From assembly GCA_028873575.1 (NCBI GenBank), contig JAGWHY010000006.1, positions 1-60,660 on the forward strand: a DNA stretch of 60,660 nt, given 5' to 3'. Each line of letters begins with the position of its first letter. Within the stretch, counting starts at the first letter, position 1. A program made the position numbers and the translations under genes. Source of the DNA: Acidobacteriota bacterium. GTDB lineage: Bacteria; Actinomycetota; Acidimicrobiia; Acidimicrobiales; RAAP-2. Positions 28,061 through 37,525 of the stretch are shown here, one piece after another. Below the pieces are notes generated by a model. That model saw only the letters and a program-made list of their open reading frames with translations, made no database searches and was not told the origin of the DNA.

Positions 28061-29017
28061 TCAAAGCCCTTGCGCTTCGAGCCAGCGCTCGGCGTCAATC
28101 GCCGCGATACAGCCCGATCCCGCCGAGGTGATCGCTTGGCGGTATACGTCGTCTTGCACGTCACCGGCGGCGAAGAGGCCCTCGATATTGGTGAACGAAC
28201 CGAGGCCGGTGCGCACGTAGCCGTTGGGTGCTAGGTCAACTTGACCCGTCACGAGCGAGGTGTTCGGCACGTGACCAATGGCCACGAAGACGCCGGTAAC
28301 GGGCAGTACGCGTTCGACGTTGCTCACCGTGTCTTTCACCAAGAGCCCCTCCACACGCGATTCGCCGAGCACCTCGACTACCTGAGTGTTCCAGGCGAAG
28401 CGAATCTTCTCGTTGGCGAAGGCGCGCTCCTGCATGATTTTCGACGCGCGCAGACTGTCGCGCCGGTGAATGACCGTGACGCTCGTCGCGAAGCGCGTGA
28501 GGAAGTTTGCTTCCTCGAGCGCGGAGTCACCACCGCCGACCACGGCGATATCTTGACCTCGAAAGAAGAAACCGTCGCACGTCGCGCAGGTCGAGAGACC
28601 GTGGCTTAAAAGTCGCTCCTCGCCCGGCACGTTCAGCATGAGCGACTGCGCGCCCGTGGCCAAAATGACCGCGTCCGCGGTGACGCCAGGTTCCTCACCG
28701 TCGCCACTTAACCACGCCCGAAATGGTCGCTGCGTCGCGTCGAGTTTGTGGACCTTGTCGACGCGCAGTTCGGCGCCGAAGCGCAGGGCCTGCGCGCGCA
28801 TGTTGGCCATGAGTTCTGGACCGGTGATGGCTTCTGGAAAACCGGGAAAGTTTTCGATATCCGTGGTCAGCATGAGCTGGCCCCCGGGTTGATCGCTGGT
28901 GGATGATGGTTCACCCTCGATCACGAGCGGGTTGAGCTGCGCGCGCGCGCTATAAATTGCCGCCGTAAGGCCGGCGGGCCCTGAACCGATGATGAGAACA
29001 CGGGTGTGCTGGGTCAT
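28061..29017 (-). CDS. trxB: Thioredoxin reductase
   Basis: 318 aa flavoenzyme that moves electrons from NADPH to thioredoxin. FAD motif G-S-G-P-A-G (11–16), redox cysteines C-A-T-C (144–147) and NADPH motif G-G-G-D-S-A-L-E-E are intact. The frame is open to 29107 but the ATG at 29017 has GAGGAAGT before it. That ATG overlaps the stop of the small membrane protein gene (TAATG), so the two are coupled. Confidence 0.97.
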   Translation of the reverse strand: MTQHTRVLIIGSGPAGLTAAIYSARAQLNPLVIEGEPSSTSDQPGGQLMLTTDIENFPGFPEAITGPELMANMRAQALRFGAELRVDKVHKLDATQRPFRAWLSGDGEEPGVTADAVILATGAQSLMLNVPGEERLLSHGLSTCATCDGFFFRGQDIAVVGGGDSALEEANFLTRFATSVTVIHRRDSLRASKIMQERAFANEKIRFAWNTQVVEVLGESRVEGLLVKDTVSNVERVLPVTGVFVAIGHVPNTSLVTGQVDLAPNGYVRTGLGSFTNIEGLFAAGDVQDDVYRQAITSAGSGCIAAIDAERWLEAQGL

Positions 29018-29331
29018 TACTTCCTCAATTTGACGGGACGTCGACGACGCCAGATGACCAGTCCTGCCACCAGCGATAACGCGCCGATGATCAGGTAACT
29101 CAGCCATTCGTGACCGGCGAAGAGGTAGACGTTGAGTAGTCGTACCGCCCCGATGATGACCACGCTGATCAGGACCAACGAAACTAACAACAGTATAAAG
29201 CCGTACGCGATAAATCGTCCGGCGAGAAGAACCGGTCGCAGTACGCGATCGTGCACGACGTCAAGCGCGTGGTCAACCGCCCCGAGGAGCCGGTCAACTA
29301 CGTCGGGTTCGGGCACGTCGCTTTGGCTCAC
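29017..29331 (-). CDS. Small membrane protein of unknown function
   Basis: 104 aa. The first 40 residues are hydrophilic and acidic at the start. Two membrane segments (about 44–65 and 74–90) follow, then a basic end [10 protein letters not shown], so both termini are probably inside. I do not recognise the family. It is coupled to trxB by TAATG and follows the DegV gene by a 28-base gap, so it is part of the trx operon. Confidence 0.72.
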   Translation of the reverse strand: MSQSDVPEPDVVDRLLGAVDHALDVVHDRVLRPVLLAGRFIAYGFILLLVSLVLISVVIIGAVRLLNVYLFAGHEWLSYLIIGALSLVAGLVIWRRRRPVKLRK

Positions 29332-29359
29332 GCTACGAACTTACCCGGCGGACTCGGTT

Positions 29360-30205
29360 TCAGGCTTTTATCCAGGCGAGTCCGATGATGCCGGGCCCCC
29401 CGTGCGTGCCGACCACGGGCCCGATATTCGTTTCAATGACCGGTACCTCGGTCGCGATTGAGGCGATGAGTTGACGCACGGTAGCCACGTCCGCGTCTGA
29501 GCACGCGCCGTGCATGAGCGCGAGTCGACGCAAGGGTGCGTGCGCGGCACCCACTTGGGCGACGGCGGCCAGGGCCTTGGCGCGCGTACGTTGACGACCT
29601 GCTTCCGCGACGACGCCCCCCTTGAGTTCAACGAGCGGCTTGATCGAGAGCACTTGACCGAGGAGCGCTTTGGCGCCGCCGACTCGACCGCCCTTGATGA
29701 GGTGTTCGAGCGTGTCGAGCGTGGCGACGACTCCGACGTTGTCGAGCAGACCCCGCGCGCGAACCTCGAGTTCGTCGAGGGAGTCACCGGCGGCGGCTGC
29801 TTCGGCGACGTCGACGGCGAGGAGGCCCTGGGCCATGGACACCGCGAGCGTATCGATGACGGTGACGCGAATCGTCGAGGCGACGTTTTGCGCCGCGAGC
29901 GTCGCGGACTGGCACGTCGCCGAAAGTTGTGACGAGATGGTGAGGACAATCACGCCGTCGCAGTTGTCGTGCGCCGCCGCTTCGTACACGGCCTGGAACG
30001 CGCCCACCGACGGCGCGGAGGTCTCGGGGAGCTCTTTTGCGTTCTTGCAACGGGCCCAGAACTCCTGGGGTGAAAGGTCGCGGCGATCAACGAACTCCTC
30101 GGCACCAAAGCGGATGGAGAGTGGCACGACGGCGATGTTTAATCGTTCGACGACGTCGTCGGGTAGGTCGCAGGCACTGTCGGTAACTACGCGAATTCGA
30201 CTCAT
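29360..30205 (-). CDS. DegV family fatty-acid-binding protein
   Basis: 281 aa. The starting strand V-V-T-D-S-A-C-D-L-P is the DegV hallmark, and the later V-L-T-I-S-S-Q-L-S-A-T-C-Q-S-A and G-P-V-V-G-T-H-G-G-P-G motifs fit. DegV proteins bind one fatty acid and support fatty-acid kinase in Gram-positive bacteria. No FakA partner is seen nearby. It lies between the trx group and murJ. Confidence 0.92.
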   Translation of the reverse strand: MSRIRVVTDSACDLPDDVVERLNIAVVPLSIRFGAEEFVDRRDLSPQEFWARCKNAKELPETSAPSVGAFQAVYEAAAHDNCDGVIVLTISSQLSATCQSATLAAQNVASTIRVTVIDTLAVSMAQGLLAVDVAEAAAAGDSLDELEVRARGLLDNVGVVATLDTLEHLIKGGRVGGAKALLGQVLSIKPLVELKGGVVAEAGRQRTRAKALAAVAQVGAAHAPLRRLALMHGACSDADVATVRQLIASIATEVPVIETNIGPVVGTHGGPGIIGLAWIKA

Positions 30206-30223
30206 GAACTCCCCTTTGAACTC

Positions 30224-31819
30224 CTAGAGCCTTGCACCATTTCGACGTTGGCGCGCCGCGCGCCGCGCGAGCACCATCACCGAGAGTCCGTACGCGACCA
30301 CGCCGGCGCCGAGGGCGCTCATAAAGTGCGCGACGAGACCCGCGCCTCGACTCCAGGGCGCCGCGGCGTAGGTGGCGGCCATCGCCACCGTGGCGAACGC
30401 CGACCCCACGAACGAGCGCCGAACGTGCACCGACCACAGGCCCCCCAGGAGCGAGACGTGCAGCCGTCCGATCGCCACGACCGCCACCATCGCCGCGCCC
30501 GCGTACGCCAGCGAGACGCTGGCCGTGAGTCCGGCGAGCGAGTGTCGACCTAAAACCACGCACAGCGCGATGGTTAAGGCGTTTTGCAGCGCGTACAGAC
30601 CAAAGACGCTGCGGGCGCGCTGCATGGCCTGGAGCCCTCGAACGACGAGTTGAAAGACCGTAAATCCGGGTAGTCCGGCCGCGAGGATCGCGAGGACGAC
30701 GCCCGCCGAGAGCCGCCGCGACGCGTTGACGTGATTGAGCAGAATCGCGACGAGGGGCTGGGCGAGGATGACGAGTACGACGGTGCAGGGAATGATGATG
30801 ACGAGCGATTGGCGTAGGCCAAAGCGGAGTCGCTCCGTGAATCCGGCGAAGTCGGCGGCGGTCGCGAGGCGGGCGAGCTGCGGCGTGAGCGCACTCAACA
30901 CGGACACGACGACCACGGCGTACGGCATCTGCATGAACGACCAGCCGTAGGTGTACGCGCTCACCGGACCGCTTCCGCCAATGCCGAAGGCGAAGGCGAG
31001 GACCACGTAGAGCGACGCCTGATTCGCCAGCACGACGAGCAACGTCCAACTGCCTAATCGAGTGACGGCCTTCACCGCGGGATCGCGGAGATCAAGCCGC
31101 AGCGTCAAGCGCCAGAGGTCGCTGCGCGCGAGAGAGGGGAGGAGGAAGAGGAATTGGAGACCAACCCCCAATGAGGTACCGAGACCAAGGTAGAGAAGAT
31201 GGTGCGTGCCTTGCACACTCGACACGGTTGGGGAGGGGTCGACCAGGTGGAACCAGATCAAAACCGCGATACAGACGACGTTATTAACGACCGGCACCCA
31301 CGCCGCGACGCCGAAGCGGTGTCGAACGTTCAACAGTGCGGTGGCGATGCCGATCAGACCGTAGAAGAAGATCTGCGGCACGAACCATCGCAGTAGCTCG
31401 GTCGCGACGGCGCGTTGGCGCGTCAGCGTGACGTTCGTCGCGGTCGTTGACGAGTGCTGCAACCAGGTAAAACCGTGGATAATCGCGGGGGCGGCGACCC
31501 AGGCGAGCACCGAGGCGACGACCAGCACCAAGAGGGCTCCCGTGATGACGCTCGAGATCGATCGCCACGCGCGCCGCTCACCGTCGAGGGCGAGACGCTC
31601 GACGAAAACGGGGATGAAGGTGGCGCTCGCCACGCCGCCGAGGACGAGGTCGAAGAGCATGTTCGGGACGGTGTTCGCGAGGTTGAAGGCGTCGGCCAGC
31701 GGAGTAAATCCGAGGACCCAGGCGAGTACGAGCACGCGCAAGAGTCCGGTCAGCCGAGAGGCAAGCGTTCCGCCCGCGATGGACAGTACGCGTGCGCCGT
31801 GCGTGGTCTCCGTGCTCAC
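30224..31819 (-). CDS. murJ: Lipid II flippase MurJ (MviN family)
   Basis: 531 aa polytopic protein, about 14 membrane segments. The MviN motif near the N-terminus, S-R-x-x-G-L-L-R and A-D-A-F-N-L-A-N-x-x-P-N-M-L-F-D-L, is complete. It flips lipid II to the outer face for peptidoglycan synthesis. The frame is open to 31867, but the GTG at 31819 overlaps the previous stop as GTGA, so translation is coupled to the DUF6049 gene. No C-terminal kinase-like or FHA extension as in the mycobacterial protein. Confidence 0.92.
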   Translation of the reverse strand: MSTETTHGARVLSIAGGTLASRLTGLLRVLVLAWVLGFTPLADAFNLANTVPNMLFDLVLGGVASATFIPVFVERLALDGERRAWRSISSVITGALLVLVVASVLAWVAAPAIIHGFTWLQHSSTTATNVTLTRQRAVATELLRWFVPQIFFYGLIGIATALLNVRHRFGVAAWVPVVNNVVCIAVLIWFHLVDPSPTVSSVQGTHHLLYLGLGTSLGVGLQFLFLLPSLARSDLWRLTLRLDLRDPAVKAVTRLGSWTLLVVLANQASLYVVLAFAFGIGGSGPVSAYTYGWSFMQMPYAVVVVSVLSALTPQLARLATAADFAGFTERLRFGLRQSLVIIIPCTVVLVILAQPLVAILLNHVNASRRLSAGVVLAILAAGLPGFTVFQLVVRGLQAMQRARSVFGLYALQNALTIALCVVLGRHSLAGLTASVSLAYAGAAMVAVVAIGRLHVSLLGGLWSVHVRRSFVGSAFATVAMAATYAAAPWSRGAGLVAHFMSALGAGVVAYGLSVMVLARRAARQRRNGARL

Positions 31820-33771
31820 CGCGCGTGACGACCCTTGCTGCGTCGTCGATTCGTCCGATACCACCACAGTCCCAGGACGAGGAGCGAGGCGGCGCTTAAC
31901 ACGTAGCCGACGACGGACGTCCCGGCGATGCGCACTTGAATCGCGGCTCGCGCCAAGACGACTTGATCGTTGGGTGTGGTAACGACCACTTGTAACGTCA
32001 ACGAACTCCCCCGAGCGCCGTTGGTGGCGACGCGAATGGTGTTAGTGGGCGATTCCAAGCTCGTCGCCACGGCGTTGCCCTTGGCAAAAGTGAGGCGATC
32101 GGTGATGAGGTGAACGACGACGGTCACCGGATAGCCCGCGTGACTGATAACCGTGATTGGCAGGTTGGTCCCCGGTCCGGCCAAGGTGATAGTGCTGGGA
32201 TCGACCGAGAAGTTCTGGAGCTGCTGCGTGAAGAGGGCGTTCGCGCTCGAGAGGGCGGCCGCGCGTTCCGACGACGGTCCGACGATTTCGCTCTGCGCCA
32301 CCGCGACGCGTAACTCATTTCGTACGAGATCGGAGGAGATCGCCGGGACGTAGGAGTTCACCTCACCGATCAAAAGACTGAGCGCGCTGACGTTGCGCGA
32401 CGACCACCGCGGAGCGGGCGCCACGGGCGCGGGGGTACGTACGGCGGGTGAGCCGTTGGTCGCGATCAGCGACGAGCTGAACAGTGGGGGGAGCGACGAG
32501 AGCTGCGCGAAGGGGTCGCCCGCGAAACCCTGAAGGAAGTCGCGGACGAACACGGCGGCTACCGCGTTCACCGGCAACGTCACGACGACCGTCCGGGCGT
32601 CCGGCGCGTTGGGGGCTTCGAAATGCAGAAACGCCAACGTTGCCAGCGCGAGCGCCGCGCGGCGACCTGGTTCGATCGCGGTGTTGGCGCACAGCGCCGA
32701 AAGTGGTCCGTCGCTGGCGAGCGCGGTGAGTTTCGCGACGCCGGGTAAGCGAAAAGGCGCCCCCCAATTGAGGGTCTGCGAGGGAGGCGACGCGAGCGCG
32801 GATTCTGGCAGAACCACGTTGGTCACGCCGGCGCGCGTCAGGGCGCGCGCGGCGGCGGTCGTCACGCCTCCCGTGACGTAAAGGGGACCCGCGCCGTAAC
32901 GTCCGGTGAGCGACTGCAGCAGGCTGTCGGTGAGGTTGAGTTGCTCGTCAACTTGAGTCGTGAAACCGTTGGCGAGTAGTCCCGCAAAATCGATAGACGC
33001 CGGCGGCGCGTTGAGCACGAGGTGCTCGGGGCTCGCCAAAGTGTTGGTCAGCGCCTGTCGCAGAGGATTGGACGCGGGTGTGGCGGCGAGGTCGTTCAAA
33101 AGTCGGTAATCGAGCGCGAGCGCGAGAGGCGCGTTCTTCGCGCGGGCCAGCGTTTGAAGGACGGCCACGGCTCGGGCGGGGTTGTTGACGATTCGAGGTT
33201 CGGCGGTCGCGACGAGGGCCACGTGGAGCGGACGGACCACCGGTGAACGTTCGACGGCGAACAACGTCCACTCGGTACGCCACGCTCCGTTGAGGCGCAC
33301 GCGAAGTCGCAAGGGGTAGACGCCGTCGCACCCTGACGAGGCGCACGAAAGATGAAGGAGTGGTCGCGTCGAGGCGCAAGGGCCCGATGGCGACACGCGG
33401 TGACGCGTGTAGATGGTGATGACAAAAGTCGTCACCGACTTCGTCACGCAACCCAGGGGCACCGTTGACGTGTCGAGCGGCGCGGTTGACACGCCGTCGC
33501 CGTGCGCGACGGACTCGAGCGTCGCTCGATCGATCAGGGCCGGGTACACCGTCAACGAGAGTTCATTGGCCGTTGACGTGGTGTGGACGAGGCGCAGCGT
33601 GACGCGCAGGGTTCCGACGCCCTGACGAGGCAAGGTCGTCACGGCGCTCTGGTGGACCACGTGAAAGTTGGCGAAACCCGCGGCCGGCACTGAAGTGGGC
33701 CACGTCAGTGTCGCGAGGCTGAGAACTACAACGACGAGCGCCCGCCACCAGGAAGAAATGCGGTGGAACAT
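31816..33771 (-). CDS. DUF6049 family secreted/membrane protein
   Basis: 651 aa. A signal peptide (residues 1–32) is followed by a long extracytoplasmic part rich in Thr/Ala/Val with few cysteines, and one membrane helix near 620–640 ends in R-R-R-S-K-G-R-H-A-R. This architecture and its place just before murJ match the DUF6049 family of actinobacteria. Molecular role is unknown; co-occurrence with murJ suggests the cell envelope. It starts 60 bases from the divergent pcnA gene. Confidence 0.85.
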   Translation of the reverse strand: MFHRISSWWRALVVVVLSLATLTWPTSVPAAGFANFHVVHQSAVTTLPRQGVGTLRVTLRLVHTTSTANELSLTVYPALIDRATLESVAHGDGVSTAPLDTSTVPLGCVTKSVTTFVITIYTRHRVSPSGPCASTRPLLHLSCASSGCDGVYPLRLRVRLNGAWRTEWTLFAVERSPVVRPLHVALVATAEPRIVNNPARAVAVLQTLARAKNAPLALALDYRLLNDLAATPASNPLRQALTNTLASPEHLVLNAPPASIDFAGLLANGFTTQVDEQLNLTDSLLQSLTGRYGAGPLYVTGGVTTAAARALTRAGVTNVVLPESALASPPSQTLNWGAPFRLPGVAKLTALASDGPLSALCANTAIEPGRRAALALATLAFLHFEAPNAPDARTVVVTLPVNAVAAVFVRDFLQGFAGDPFAQLSSLPPLFSSSLIATNGSPAVRTPAPVAPAPRWSSRNVSALSLLIGEVNSYVPAISSDLVRNELRVAVAQSEIVGPSSERAAALSSANALFTQQLQNFSVDPSTITLAGPGTNLPITVISHAGYPVTVVVHLITDRLTFAKGNAVATSLESPTNTIRVATNGARGSSLTLQVVVTTPNDQVVLARAAIQVRIAGTSVVGYVLSAASLLVLGLWWYRTNRRRSKGRHAR

Positions 33772-33831
33772 GCACTCACAGGCTACTGTCGTACGACTTG
33801 CGCCCTAGGCGCCCACTACCCTTCTTTCGCA

Positions 33832-35250
33832 GTGACCTCCCTCGCCTCCGCCCCCGATCGTCTCAACGAACTCGCGATACTGTCGCGCGACGTGGCGCTC
33901 GCGTTCCACGGTGCCGGGTTCCAGCTCTACGCCGTAGGTGGCGCGGTGCGCGACGCTCTCTTAGACGTTCGCTCCCCCGGCGAGCGAGAGATTGACTTCA
34001 CGACGGACGCGCGACCCGACGACGTCGCCAGGCTGCTGAATCCGCTGTGCAGCGCCACCTGGGAGCAGGGCCGTACCTTTGGCACCTTGGGTGGCACGTT
34101 GCGCACGAACGGTCTGAAAGTAGAGATCACCACGTTTCGCTCCGAGGCGTACGTCGACCATTCGCGTAAGCCCGCCGTCGTCTGGGGCGACTCACTCCAA
34201 GCCGATCTCTCACGACGTGACTTCACGATCAACGCGCTCGCCCTCGACGTCGTGGCGCTCGCCGTGGAGACACCGGGCGTGCAGACGCTCTTCGATTACT
34301 TCGGTGGCTTCGCTGATCTTCACGAACGTCGATTGCGCACGCCCGTCGACCCGGAAATACTCTTTCGCGACGATCCGCTGCGGATGCTGCGCGCCGCGCG
34401 TTTCGCCGCGCGATTCGAACTGACGATCGATCCGGCACTCGAACGCGCCGCGACCACCATGGCGGCCCAGATCTCAAAGGTCTCGGCGGAACGGGTCCGT
34501 GGCGAAATCGATCTATTGATGGTGACCAAGCAGCCGTCGCTCGGACTCGATTTTCTGGTGCGCACCGGCCTCGCGGACGTCGTGCTGCCTGAGTTACCGA
34601 AGTTGCAACTCGAGCAAGATCCGATTCACCAGCACAAGGACGTTTTGAAACACACGTGGGCCGTCGTGGACAAGACCAGCCCCCAGTTGGTTTTGCGACT
34701 CGCCGCGCTCTTTCACGACGTGGGTAAACCCAACACCCGCGCTTTCAGCGAAGACGGCGTCACGTTTCGGTTCCACGAAGTGGTGGGCGCCAAGATGACC
34801 CGTAAACGAATGAGCGCGTTGAAGTACTCCCAGAACATGATCGACGACGTGTCGACGTTGGTCGAACTCCACCTGCGATTCCACACCTACAAGATGGGAT
34901 GGAGCGACAAGGCAGTTCGACGCTACGTTCGTGACGCCGGGCACTTGCTCGCGGAACTGAACGAACTGACGCGCTGTGACTGCACGACGCGCAACGCGCG
35001 TAAGGCGGCGACCCTCGCGAAGCGAATGGACGAACTCGAAGTGCGCATCGAAGAGGTCCGCGCGCACGAGGACCTCTCCAAACTCCGTCCGGCGCTCGAC
35101 GGCGTGGCGGTGATGGCGTTACTCAAGTTGCCGCCAGGTCCCGCCGTCGGTCGGGCGCTCGATTTCTTAATGGAGATTCGACTCGACGAGGGCGAAATCA
35201 CGACCGACGAGGCCGAGGCGCGCCTGCGCGCGTGGTGGGCGACGCAGTAA
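33832..35250 (+). CDS. pcnA: CCA tRNA nucleotidyltransferase
   Basis: 472 aa. The nucleotidyltransferase core has V-G-G-A-V-R-D and the metal site E-I-D-F-T-T-D-A-R-P, then R-R-D-F-T-I-N-A-L. The C-terminal HD domain has A-A-L-F-H-D-V-G-K-P. It adds or repairs CCA at tRNA 3′ ends. I use the GTG at 33832, because the earlier ATG at 33763 would run into the opposing DUF6049 start. No ribosome site is obvious, so the mRNA may be leaderless. Confidence 0.92.
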   Translation: MTSLASAPDRLNELAILSRDVALAFHGAGFQLYAVGGAVRDALLDVRSPGEREIDFTTDARPDDVARLLNPLCSATWEQGRTFGTLGGTLRTNGLKVEITTFRSEAYVDHSRKPAVVWGDSLQADLSRRDFTINALALDVVALAVETPGVQTLFDYFGGFADLHERRLRTPVDPEILFRDDPLRMLRAARFAARFELTIDPALERAATTMAAQISKVSAERVRGEIDLLMVTKQPSLGLDFLVRTGLADVVLPELPKLQLEQDPIHQHKDVLKHTWAVVDKTSPQLVLRLAALFHDVGKPNTRAFSEDGVTFRFHEVVGAKMTRKRMSALKYSQNMIDDVSTLVELHLRFHTYKMGWSDKAVRRYVRDAGHLLAELNELTRCDCTTRNARKAATLAKRMDELEVRIEEVRAHEDLSKLRPALDGVAVMALLKLPPGPAVGRALDFLMEIRLDEGEITTDEAEARLRAWWATQ

Positions 35251-35256
35251 CGAAAA

Positions 35257-35284
35257 ACGGCCCCCGTCGTGTGACGGGGGCCGT
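35257..35284 (-). terminator. Strong bidirectional hairpin terminator
   Basis: A perfect 12-base stem (ACGGCCCCCGTC and its complement) with a GTGT loop lies between the convergent pcnA and ino1 genes. In the minus direction the stem is followed by TTTTCG, so it is best read as the terminator of the padR–ino1 transcript; it can stop pcnA as well. Confidence 0.88.
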
Positions 35285-35298
35285 TCGTTCGTGACGGA

Positions 35299-36393
35299 CT
35301 ACGGCCAAACGGGGTTGTCGGCCCCGTCGTTGGCGAAGGACTCGACCATGTCGTGCGCCACGTCGTCGTGGAACTGAATGGGCGGTGACTTCATGAAGTA
35401 CGCCGACGGACCAATGATGGGTCCACCGATGCCGCGGTCGAGCGCCACCTTGGCGCACCGCACCGCGTCAATAATGACCCCGGCGGAGTTGGGCGAGTCC
35501 CAGACTTCGAGCTTGAGTTCGACGTTGAGCGGAACGTCACCGAAGTTGCGACCCTCCATGCGGATGTACGCCCACTTGCGGTCCAACAACCACGGTACGT
35601 GGTCGCTCGGGCCAATGTGGACGTCGCCCGGCGCCATCTTGGACAACTCGAGCTGCGACGTAACGGCTTGGGTCTTGGAGATCTTCTTGGACTCCAGGCG
35701 GTCGCGGTCCAACATGTTCTTAAAGTCCATGTTGCCGCCCACGTTGAGTTGATACGTGTGATCGAGGGTCAGGCCACGGTCCTCGAAGAGTCGCGAGAGC
35801 ACGCGGTGCACGATGGTGGCGCCTACCTGGCTCTTGATGTCGTCACCAATGATCGGCACCTTGGCGTCGGCGAACTTCTTGGCCCAGACGGGGTCGGACG
35901 CGATGAAGACCGGGATCGCGTTGACGAACGCCACGCCGGCGTCGATCGCGGCCTGCGCGTAGAAGCGCTGGGCGTCCTCGGAGCCCACCGGGAGGTACGA
36001 CACGAGCACCTGCGCGCGCGAGTCGCGTAGCGCCTGAACGACGTCGACCGGTTCGGCCGGTGACTCGTCGATGGCTTCGCGGTAGTACTTGTTTAAACCG
36101 TCCATCGTCGGACCACGGAGCACCGTGACGCCGAGCGACGGGACGTCCGCAAACTTGATGGTGTTGTTCTGACCACCGTCAATCGCCTTACCCAAGTCGT
36201 TGCCCACCTTGGTGGCGTCGACGTCGAAGGCGGCCACGAACTCAAGATCGCTGACGTGATACCCACCGAGGGTCACGTGCATCAGGCCAGGGACGTTGTC
36301 GCCGTCCTTGGCGTCCTTGTAGTAGGTGACGCCCTGGATGAGCGAACTGGCGCAGTTTCCGACGCCCGCAATGGCCACGCGAATCTTCTCCAT
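35299..36393 (-). CDS. ino1: Inositol-3-phosphate synthase
   Basis: 364 aa enzyme that turns glucose-6-phosphate into inositol-3-phosphate, the source of inositol for phosphatidylinositol and mycothiol in actinobacteria. The NAD motif G-V-G-N-C-A-S-S-L is at 10–18; the L-N-V-G-G-N-M-D-F segment and K-S-P-P-I-Q-F-H-D end are as in the mycobacterial enzyme. Length is normal. It lies 14 bases after padR. Confidence 0.95.
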   Translation of the reverse strand: MEKIRVAIAGVGNCASSLIQGVTYYKDAKDGDNVPGLMHVTLGGYHVSDLEFVAAFDVDATKVGNDLGKAIDGGQNNTIKFADVPSLGVTVLRGPTMDGLNKYYREAIDESPAEPVDVVQALRDSRAQVLVSYLPVGSEDAQRFYAQAAIDAGVAFVNAIPVFIASDPVWAKKFADAKVPIIGDDIKSQVGATIVHRVLSRLFEDRGLTLDHTYQLNVGGNMDFKNMLDRDRLESKKISKTQAVTSQLELSKMAPGDVHIGPSDHVPWLLDRKWAYIRMEGRNFGDVPLNVELKLEVWDSPNSAGVIIDAVRCAKVALDRGIGGPIIGPSAYFMKSPPIQFHDDVAHDMVESFANDGADNPVWP

Positions 36394-36407
36394 GGCTCTC
36401 CTTTCGT

Positions 36408-37031
36408 TTACTTCGCCTCGCGGGCGAAGGTCTGTTGGTTATTACGTTCGGTGGACAGCAGGTTGTCTATCCACTCGAGATCAAGTTCGACGCCGCGCGC
36501 CGCGTGCTCCATGACGCCGCGCGCGTACGTGTCGAGTTCGTCATTACGCGCTCCAGCACGCACCTCGGCGAGCCGCTCGAGAAGGTCGGCGCGTCGGCGC
36601 TCAAGGAGGCGCACCCGCAAGGTCGGCGTGAGGTGCTTGGCGAGCGCCACGCGTAATGAGAAGTTCTTGCCGTCGTCCATCGTGGCGGGATCAGCGAGGA
36701 GCGCGCGAAACTCCTCGCGGCCGAGCTCGGTGATGCGGTACACCTTGCGGCCACGTCGGCCGAGGCCACTCGTCGCGCGCAAGGAACGAAGCGACGCGCG
36801 CTCGCCGGACAGCGAGCCGGTGGACAGTGACGTGACGCGCGGCGCGCTCGGGGTGACCGCCTCGACGAGGCCGTGGCGTTCGAATCGGGCTAACGCCGGG
36901 TAGATCGAGCCAAAGGACACGTTGGCCCACAGGCCGAGGCGATCACGCAGTTGGGTACGAATCTCGTAGCCGTGGTGATCGCGCTCCATGAGCAGTCCCA
37001 GGATGGCAATATCTAACACGTTGGCCATCAT
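36408..37031 (-). CDS. PadR family transcriptional regulator
   Basis: 207 aa. N-terminal winged-helix PadR fold (residues 1–80, with I-L-G-L-L...[10 protein letters not shown] and [18 protein letters not shown]) and a C-terminal coiled dimer helix (110–200). It is the neighbour of ino1 as in mycobacteria. A second ATG at 37028 is also possible. The upstream inverted repeat suggests autoregulation, and the short gap suggests control of ino1; the direction of that control is inference. Confidence 0.9.
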   Translation of the reverse strand: MMANVLDIAILGLLMERDHHGYEIRTQLRDRLGLWANVSFGSIYPALARFERHGLVEAVTPSAPRVTSLSTGSLSGERASLRSLRATSGLGRRGRKVYRITELGREEFRALLADPATMDDGKNFSLRVALAKHLTPTLRVRLLERRRADLLERLAEVRAGARNDELDTYARGVMEHAARGVELDLEWIDNLLSTERNNQQTFAREAK

Positions 37032-37049
37032 ATCACTTCGATATATCGA
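37030..37049. promoter_or_regulatory. PadR-type operator candidate
   Basis: ATATC–ACTTC–GATAT (37030–37044) is an exact inverted repeat with a five-base spacer, and the palindrome TCGATATATCGA (37038–37049) overlaps it. It covers the start region of the padR gene and lies in the gap to DUF5318. Confidence 0.6.
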
Positions 37050-37102
37050 GCGTGACGGTCCCTAACCCTACGCGTCACGCCCGGCCTGTAGTCTCACCCG
37101 TA

Positions 37103-37525
37103 ATGGAAAGACGATTTGCGTCCACCTCCGCCGACGGTGCCGTCGTTGAGTTCGGTCTTGTCCGCCGTGCCCTGCTGGCCAAACTGGCCTCGGGTGAGAT
37201 TCGTCGTGAGGACATCTGCGACGCACACCCCGAACTTCTCCGCGCGGCGAAAAACCTGGGCCGAGCCGCAGGTGAGCATTGCCCGGTCTGTGACGCCCAG
37301 GATCTCGTGGAGGTGACCTACGTCTTTGGTGCGCGACTGCCCTCCGGGGGGACGTGTCCCACGACACGGGCGGAACTGGCCAAGCTCGAGCGCCGCGAGG
37401 AGCCGGTGCAGTGCTACGCGGTCGAAGTCTGCACGGGTTGTCACTTCCATCACCTCGCGCGTAAGTGGGCGGCCGGTGGACGTCGACGTCGGGTAACGGT
37501 GTCGGCGAAGAACGCCTCACGATGA
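37103..37525 (+). CDS. DUF5318 protein
   Basis: 140 aa from the ATG at 37103. It has a V-E-F-G-L-V-R-R helix at the start, a C-P-V-C...L-V-E-V-T-Y-V-F-G block and late C-x-x-C-H-F-H-H metal-site candidates, so a zinc ribbon is likely. Function is unknown. Its stop overlaps the panB start (ATGA). Confidence 0.85.
   Translation: MERRFASTSADGAVVEFGLVRRALLAKLASGEIRREDICDAHPELLRAAKNLGRAAGEHCPVCDAQDLVEVTYVFGARLPSGGTCPTTRAELAKLERREEPVQCYAVEVCTGCHFHHLARKWAAGGRRRRVTVSAKNASR

Noticed and set aside
30087-31049. Minus-strand Arg-rich frame of 320 codons
   Set aside because: It overlaps murJ in another frame; it is a product of GC-rich third positions.
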